Shown in pieces: positions 59,064-64,000 of a DNA stretch of 64,000 nt. Position 1 is the first letter of the stretch, and each line of letters opens with the position of its first letter. The position numbers and the translations under genes were made by a program. The notes under the pieces are model-generated. The model made no database searches. It worked only from the letters and a program-made list of their open reading frames with translations, and was not told where the DNA came from. This DNA is from Enhygromyxa salina (GTDB taxonomy: Bacteria > Myxococcota_A > Polyangia > Nannocystales > Nannocystaceae), in assembly GCF_002994615.1 (NCBI RefSeq), contig NZ_PVNK01000207.1, positions 1-64,000 of the forward strand. The letters run 5' to 3'.

Positions 59064-59229
59064 CTAGCAGCCCGGGGTGCAATGCCTCGCGCCGCCTCGC
59101 TTGGCCTTTTCGCCGAGGGCTTTGTCGCCAAAACTTGTAGTACGCCCGGTACAGCGGCGTTTTGGCTTCGCGCCCTCGGCGAAAATTCCGGCGCGAGGCG
59201 ACACGATGCATTGCACCCCGGACTGCTAG
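59064..59229 (-). mobile_element. CTAG palindromic element, copy D (166 bp, complete)
   Basis: Complete copy in the opposite orientation to A and C, 21 bases downstream of the mfd stop. The bases just before it (GGGCTG) complement its own end, so the junction reads GGGCTGCTAGCAGCCC, hinting at a former adjacent copy. Confidence 0.9.
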
Positions 59230-59250
59230 GAGGCGCGGGGAGGCGCGGGG

Positions 59251-62200
59251 CTACGAGTCCGGCGTGATCGCGGCGTCGAGCCGCGCGAAGGTCACGAGCT
59301 CGGCGAGCACGCCCTCGCAGACCTCGAGCTGGCGCGAGCAGTCCTTGCCCGTGCGGTTGGGGATCGTCGCCACGATGCGCTCGCCACCGCTGGCCAGGCG
59401 CACGCGCCCGTCGGTCGCGTCGGACAGGCCCACGGCCACGTCCACAGCGAGCGGCGTCTCGGGCCCGAGGCGGATCGACAAGCGCATCCCGACGAGCTCG
59501 AGGCTCAGCGCGCGCAGCCGCCGCCCGTAGCTCTTGCACGCCATCATCAGGCCGAAGTGCGTGGCCTCGACCGGGAGCTCGCCGTAGCGATCGTGGAGCT
59601 CGGTCATGACCTCGCGGACCTCGTCGGCGTCGCGCGCCGTGCTCAGGCGGCGATAGAAGTCCAGGCGCTGGCCGACGTCCTCGACGTAGGTGTCGGGCAA
59701 AAACGCAGGCACGTCGAAGACCAGCTCGGGGTCGGTCTCGCGCAGGATCGGGTCGCCGCGCAGCTCGGCCACGGCCTCGCCGAGGATCCGCGCGTAGGCC
59801 TCGAAGCCGATCGCCTGGATGCTGCCGCTTTGCCTGCGCCCGAGCAGATCCCCGGCCCCGCGGATCTCCAGGTCCTGGCTCGCGACGTTGAAGCCCGAGC
59901 CGAGCTCCGAGTTGCGCTGGATCGCCTCGAGTCGGCGCCGCCCGTCGTCCGAGAGCCGCTCGAGCGAGTTGACCATCAAGTAGCAGTAGGCCCGCAGCTT
60001 CGACCGACCGATGCGACCGCGGAGCTGGTAGAGCTGCCCGAGCCCGAACTGATCGGCGCGCGCGATGAACATGGTGTTGGCGCGGGGGATGTCGAGGCCG
60101 CTCTCGATGATCGTCGTCGAGACCAGGACGTCGGCCCGATGCTCGACGAAGTCGACCATGGTCTGCTCGAGCATGTCCGGCGGCATCTGCCCGTGGGCGA
60201 CGATGACCCGGGCTTCGGGGCACAGCTCGCGGATCCGCACGGCGTGCTCTTCGATGCCCATGACCCGCGGCACCACGTAGAAGATCTGGCCACCGCGCGC
60301 GAGCTCGCGGCGGATGCCCTCGTCGAGGACCACGTCGCTGTGGCGGGTCAGGTAGGTCCGGATCGCCAGACGATCGACCGGCGCGGTCGTGATCATGCTG
60401 ATCTCGCGCAGCCCGAGCAGCGACATGTGCAGGGTCCGGGGGATCGGCGTGGCCGTCAGCGTGAGCACGTCGACCGAGGTCTTGAGCTGCTTGAAGCGCT
60501 CCTTTTGCTTGACCCCGAAGCGCTGCTCCTCGTCGATCACGACCAGGCCCAGGTCCTTGAAGCGGACGTCGCGCCCGAGCAGGCGGTGGGTGCCGACGAC
60601 GACGTCGATGTCGCCCGCGCGCAGCAGCTTGATGGTCTGCTTGCGCTCGGCCGTCGACGCGAAGCGGTTGAGCACGCCCACGCGGAGCGGGAAGGCCTCC
60701 ATGCGCTCGGAGAAGGTCAGGAAGTGCTGCTGGACCAGGACCGTGGTCGGGGCCAAGACCGCGACCTGTTTGCCCGAGGCCGCGACCCGAAACGCGGCCC
60801 GCAGCGCGACCTCGGTCTTGCCGAAGCCGACGTCGCCGCAGACCAGGCGATCCATCGGTTGGGGGCTGGACAGGTCGCCCTGGACGGCGTCGATCGCGTC
60901 GGCCTGATCGGGGGTCTCTTCGAAGGGGAAGGTCTGCTCGAACTCGGCGAACATCTCGTCGGTCGGCGGGTACGCGTGGCCGCTGAGGGCCTCGCGCTGG
61001 GCGTAGATCTGGAGCAGCTCCTCGGCCATCTGGCGGACGTCTGCGCGGATCTTGCTCGCCTTCTTCTCGAAGGTCTGACCGCCCATCTTGTCGAGCTTGG
61101 GCGGCTTGGCGTCGGCCGCGACGAAGCGCTCGATCTCGCCGATGCGGTGGACCGGCAGGTAGAGCTTGTCCTTGCCCGCGTACTCGACGATCACGAAGTC
61201 GCCCGGGACCCCATGAATCGCGAGCTTGGTCAGGCCGATGTAGCGGCCGACGCCGTGCAAGAGGTGGACGACGTAGTCGGCGACGTTGAGCTGCGCGAGC
61301 GAGGCCAGGCCCGCGCCGCGCTTGCGTCGGCGTTGCTTGCGACGCGCGACCGAGCCGAAGATCTCGGACTCGGACACGACCAGGAGGCGGTCGGCCTCGC
61401 TCGCAAAGCCCTCGGACAGCGAGCCCGGGAGCACGCGGACCCGCAGCCGGGGCAGCCCGAGCCCGCCGAGCTCGCGCAGCGGCCCGCGCTCGCTCGCGGC
61501 CTCGGGCAGCTCGAGGCTGAGGCCGTAGCCGCGCAGCATCGCCGTGAGGCGCTCGGCGTGGGTCAGGTTGGGGGCGACCAGGATCACGTCCCACGGGTCG
61601 CGATCGGCCGCGTCGAGCTGCCCGTCGAGGACCGCGTGATCGTGGACCCCGAGCTTGCGGATGTGCTCGACGACCGGCCGCAGCAGCTCGCCGCCTTTTT
61701 GCCCGCGCGCGGCCTCGAGCTTGGTCTTGAGCTCGAGGTTGTGGCCGAGCTCGATCCGCAGGAGCTTGCGCGACAGCTGCTTGGTCGCGGCCTTCGCCTC
61801 GGGGTCGTAGAGGTCGAGGCGCTGGCCGACGACGGCGGTCTCGCGCACGCGGGCGCGCAGCTGCTCACGGGTGACGAAGAACTGGTCCGGGGCGGCGACG
61901 AGGTGCTTGGCCTCGATCGCGCGCCGATGCTCGAACTCGATCTCGTCGAGCATCCGCTCGCCGAGGCCGATCAGCGCCTCGGGCTCGTCGAGGTACCAGC
62001 GGGTGTCGGCGGGCAGGTGGTCCCACAGCGGGTCGAGGCGCTCGTGAAAGATCGGGGTCAGCGCGTCGACGCCGAAGAAGTCGACGCCAGCTTGGAGGTT
62101 CTCGATCACCTGCCGCGTCTTGCTGGTCGGGACCTCGATCTGGTCGCCGAGCTCGAGCACCGCGAGCCGGAGGTCGCGCGCGCCGGTTGCGATGGTCTCG

Positions 62201-62892
62201 CGGACCGGGTGGACGCGCAGGGATCGGACCTCTCGCAGGCTGCGCTGGCTGTCGGGGTCGAACATGCGGATGCGCTCGATCTCGTCGCCCCACCACTCGA
62301 GCCGGGCGGGGAAGCGCTCGATCGGCACCCACACGTCCATGATCCCGCCGCGGATAGCGAAGCTGCCCGGATCGCCGACGAGGTCGACGCGCTCGTAGCC
62401 GGCCGCGAGCAAGAACGCCGCCGCCTCCTCGCGCCCGAGCTCGCCCTCGGTCCGCCACTGGCGGCACAAGCTGGCGAAGCCCGCGGCGGGGATGGTCTTG
62501 CGCAGCGCGCTGCGCAAGCTCGTGATGATGAGCTCGGCCTCGCCCGCGCGGAGCCGCTCGAGCGCGGCGAGCCGGCCCCCGACCGCGCGCGGATCGGGCG
62601 AGACGTCGCCGTAGGGGGAGACGTCGATCTCGGGGATCAGCAAGATCCGCGAGCTCTGGTCGAGCTCGGCGGGCGAGACCCCAGCGAAGAAGCCGACGTC
62701 GGCGGCGACCTGTCGCGCGCTCGCGTCGTCGGCCGCGAGGTAGCAAAGCGGCGCGTCGGTGTCGGGGTCGGCCATCGCCCGGGCCAGGAGCAGGCCGCGG
62801 TAGCCGCCCTCGGCCCCGAGCACGCGGGTGCGCCGACCCGAGCGGAGGGCAGACAGGATCGGCGCGATGGCCTCGATCGCTTGGTGAGCCAT
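59251..62892 (-). CDS. mfd: Transcription-repair coupling factor Mfd
   Basis: 1213 residues. The N-terminal UvrB-like module (YGDVSPDPRAVGGRLAALERL, GDFAIRGGI-type DPGSFAIRGGIMDVW) is followed by the RNA polymerase-interaction domain (LASLAQLNVADYVVHLLHGVGRYIGLTKL). The SF2 motor has CGDVGFGKTEVALRAAF (motif I), GTHRLLG, VIDEEQRFGVKQKE (DEEQ) and IESGLDIPRANTMFIARAD. The C-terminal TRCF domain closes it. Mfd removes RNA polymerase stalled at lesions and recruits UvrA. The ATG at 62892 gives MAHQAIEAI; an earlier ATG is less likely. Confidence 0.96.
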   Translation of the reverse strand: MAHQAIEAIAPILSALRSGRRTRVLGAEGGYRGLLLARAMADPDTDAPLCYLAADDASARQVAADVGFFAGVSPAELDQSSRILLIPEIDVSPYGDVSPDPRAVGGRLAALERLRAGEAELIITSLRSALRKTIPAAGFASLCRQWRTEGELGREEAAAFLLAAGYERVDLVGDPGSFAIRGGIMDVWVPIERFPARLEWWGDEIERIRMFDPDSQRSLREVRSLRVHPVRETIATGARDLRLAVLELGDQIEVPTSKTRQVIENLQAGVDFFGVDALTPIFHERLDPLWDHLPADTRWYLDEPEALIGLGERMLDEIEFEHRRAIEAKHLVAAPDQFFVTREQLRARVRETAVVGQRLDLYDPEAKAATKQLSRKLLRIELGHNLELKTKLEAARGQKGGELLRPVVEHIRKLGVHDHAVLDGQLDAADRDPWDVILVAPNLTHAERLTAMLRGYGLSLELPEAASERGPLRELGGLGLPRLRVRVLPGSLSEGFASEADRLLVVSESEIFGSVARRKQRRRKRGAGLASLAQLNVADYVVHLLHGVGRYIGLTKLAIHGVPGDFVIVEYAGKDKLYLPVHRIGEIERFVAADAKPPKLDKMGGQTFEKKASKIRADVRQMAEELLQIYAQREALSGHAYPPTDEMFAEFEQTFPFEETPDQADAIDAVQGDLSSPQPMDRLVCGDVGFGKTEVALRAAFRVAASGKQVAVLAPTTVLVQQHFLTFSERMEAFPLRVGVLNRFASTAERKQTIKLLRAGDIDVVVGTHRLLGRDVRFKDLGLVVIDEEQRFGVKQKERFKQLKTSVDVLTLTATPIPRTLHMSLLGLREISMITTAPVDRLAIRTYLTRHSDVVLDEGIRRELARGGQIFYVVPRVMGIEEHAVRIRELCPEARVIVAHGQMPPDMLEQTMVDFVEHRADVLVSTTIIESGLDIPRANTMFIARADQFGLGQLYQLRGRIGRSKLRAYCYLMVNSLERLSDDGRRRLEAIQRNSELGSGFNVASQDLEIRGAGDLLGRRQSGSIQAIGFEAYARILGEAVAELRGDPILRETDPELVFDVPAFLPDTYVEDVGQRLDFYRRLSTARDADEVREVMTELHDRYGELPVEATHFGLMMACKSYGRRLRALSLELVGMRLSIRLGPETPLAVDVAVGLSDATDGRVRLASGGERIVATIPNRTGKDCSRQLEVCEGVLAELVTFARLDAAITPDS

Positions 62893-62990
62893 GGGACGCT
62901 GAGGTCGGACGTAGCCTACTGACGGCGCTCGGACAACGGCGCCGCGCGTGCGAAGACGAGGGGCGTGCAAAGGGCGTACTGTGACCCGAT

Positions 62991-63710
62991 ATGACCGAGC
63001 TCGCTCACTACGCGCAGGAAGACCACGTCGCCGTCATCACCCTCGACGACGCCAAGGCCAACGCCCTCGGGCCCGAGATGGTCGCGTCGATCAACCGCGC
63101 GCTCGACCGCGCCGAGGGTGAGGCCAAGGCGGTGGTGCTCGTGGGCCGGGCCGGGCGCTTCTGCGCGGGCTTCGATCTGCGCGTCTTGATGTCGGGAGCC
63201 GAGAGCGCGCGGCCCCTGGTCCTGGCCGGCTGCGAGCTGTTCTTGCGCGTCTTCAGCTTCCCCACGCCGCTGGTCGCCGCGTGCACCGGGCACGCGGTCG
63301 CGGGCGGCGCGTTGATCTTGCTCGGGGCCGACGTCCGCGTTGGGGCCCAGGGCGCGTTCAAGATCGGGCTCACGGAGGTCCAGATCGGGATCCCGCTGCC
63401 GAAGCTCGTGTGGATGCTGGCCCGCGACCGCCTCGATGTGCGTCAGTGCTACGAGGCCACGCTGATGGCCAGGGTCTACGACCCCGCGGGCGCCAAAGCC
63501 GTCGGCTATCTCGACGAGGTCGTCGCCGCCGACGAGGTCGTCTCGCGCGCGATGGCCCGCGCCCACGAGCTGACGCGTCTGCCCCTGCCGGTCTACGCCC
63601 GCAGCAAGGCCAGCATGCGCGAGGGCATCGTCGCAACGATCCGCGAGACCCTGACCGAAGACCTCGACAAGCTCCTCAGCGTGACCGGTGCGCGCCCGGG
63701 CGGGTCATAG
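62991..63710 (+). CDS. Enoyl-CoA hydratase/isomerase family protein
   Basis: 239 residues of the crotonase fold. It has AVITLDDAKANALGPEM, the oxyanion-hole segments GRFCAGFDL and ACTGHAVAGGALILLGAD, and IGLTEVQIGIPLP with a likely catalytic Glu. It should hydrate or isomerise an enoyl-CoA in fatty-acid or amino-acid breakdown; the exact substrate is not visible. The gene is divergent from mfd with 98 bases between starts. Confidence 0.88.
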   Translation: MTELAHYAQEDHVAVITLDDAKANALGPEMVASINRALDRAEGEAKAVVLVGRAGRFCAGFDLRVLMSGAESARPLVLAGCELFLRVFSFPTPLVAACTGHAVAGGALILLGADVRVGAQGAFKIGLTEVQIGIPLPKLVWMLARDRLDVRQCYEATLMARVYDPAGAKAVGYLDEVVAADEVVSRAMARAHELTRLPLPVYARSKASMREGIVATIRETLTEDLDKLLSVTGARPGGS

Positions 63711-63714
63711 CCCC

Positions 63715-63825
63715 CTTGGGAGCCCGTGGTGCAACCCCTCGCGCCGTCTCGCTTGGCCTTTTCGCCGAGGACTGTGTCGCCAAAACTTGCAGTGGGCGGC
63801 CGCGGGGGTCATTGCACCTCGCTAG
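63715..63825 (-). mobile_element. CTAG palindromic element, copy E (deletion derivative)
   Basis: About 111 bases. The left part matches the element (AGCCCGTGGTGCAACCCCTCGC to CCAAAACTTGCAGTG), then jumps to a short right end ...TCATTGCACCTCGCTAG, losing about 55 bases. The left border reads CTTG instead of CTAG. Its right CTAG is shared with copy F, so the two are abutted. Confidence 0.8.
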
Positions 63826-63986
63826 GAGCCCGTGGCGCAACCCCTCGCGCCGTCTCGCTTGGCCTTTTCGCCGAGGGCAGTGTCGCCAAAACTTGCAGTG
63901 GGCCCACCACAGCGGCGTTTTGGCTCCGCGCCCTCGACGAAAATTCCGGCGCGAGACGACACGATGGGTTGCACCACGGGCCCTAG
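63822..63986 (-). mobile_element. CTAG palindromic element, copy F (165 bp, divergent)
   Basis: Complete element in the same orientation as copy D, with end sequences changed to CTAGGAGCCCGTGGCGCAAC and GTTGCACCACGGGCCCTAG. Changes at the two ends are partly compensatory, keeping the palindrome. Located near the right edge of the window. Confidence 0.85.
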
Positions 63987-64000
63987 GTGCAGAGCCCGAT

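Noticed and set aside
59557-62922. 1121-residue open frame on the plus strand
   Set aside because: It is the exact antisense of mfd; such frames arise from strong G/C at third codon positions and have no recognisable domain.

Overview
The window is high-GC DNA with long open antisense frames, short intergenic gaps and a very large number of lipoproteins (about sixteen signal peptides ending in a lipobox). Several of these carry Gly-Asp or poly-Asp stalks behind the anchoring cysteine. DUF4215 Cys-rich repeats, a MYXO-CTERM-like sorting tail, a Ser/Thr kinase with PAS domains and LDL-receptor-A-like repeats point to a myxobacterium (Myxococcota), most likely of the Nannocystis/Plesiocystis branch. 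That assignment is an inference from protein style, not from a marker gene. No rRNA, tRNA or CRISPR array was recognised.

Layout. 1-419: a 65-bp inverted repeat at the very left edge and a small coiled-coil protein. 434-2937 (-): a double-FKBP lipoprotein and a class II photolyase. 3068-9631 (+): a complete nine-gene N-type ATPase operon (atpD-C-Q-R-B-E-F-A-G) with overlapping genes, no separate delta gene and a delta-like tail on the b subunit. 9693-16305: lipoproteins, an acetyltransferase/zinc-ribbon pair, acetyl-CoA synthetase, a decayed locus, and a two-gene operon whose second product is a lipoprotein with an HNH-nuclease motif. 16382-25072: PAS-kinase, carotenoid oxygenase, DUF4215 lipoprotein, NYN/OST-HTH protein and a secreted metalloprotease.

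25152-36005 is an iron locus. Leftward genes encode a Cys-rich lipoprotein, an IucA-IucB fusion, IucC, IucD, a PepSY membrane protein and a cyclase-like fragment, almost all with overlapping stops and starts. Rightward genes encode an LCM-type methyltransferase and an MFS exporter. Two Fur-box-like palindromes lie in the AT-rich gap between them, so the whole locus is probably a divergent iron-repressed unit for an aerobactin-like citrate-hydroxamate siderophore. No TonB receptor is in the window.

36170-56861 holds ChaC, lipoproteins, a glutamate/dicarboxylate symporter with an inserted loop, SspB, an M36/M4-type protease, an M28-PDZ peptidase, an LDLa lipoprotein, a MurE-like ligase, a metallothionein-like/AmrS/phosphoribosyltransferase operon opposite RtcB, and a CNNM transporter. 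57263-63710 holds an RHH protein, an Rpn-type PD-(D/E)XK protein behind three identical hairpins, Mfd and an enoyl-CoA hydratase.

The most striking unexplained structure is a dispersed 166-bp full-length imperfect palindrome bounded by CTAG. There are four full-length copies, two partial copies and two 20-bp solo forms. Its net length is 162 bp (54 codons), and one copy lies in frame inside a lipoprotein gene at 53515-53680.
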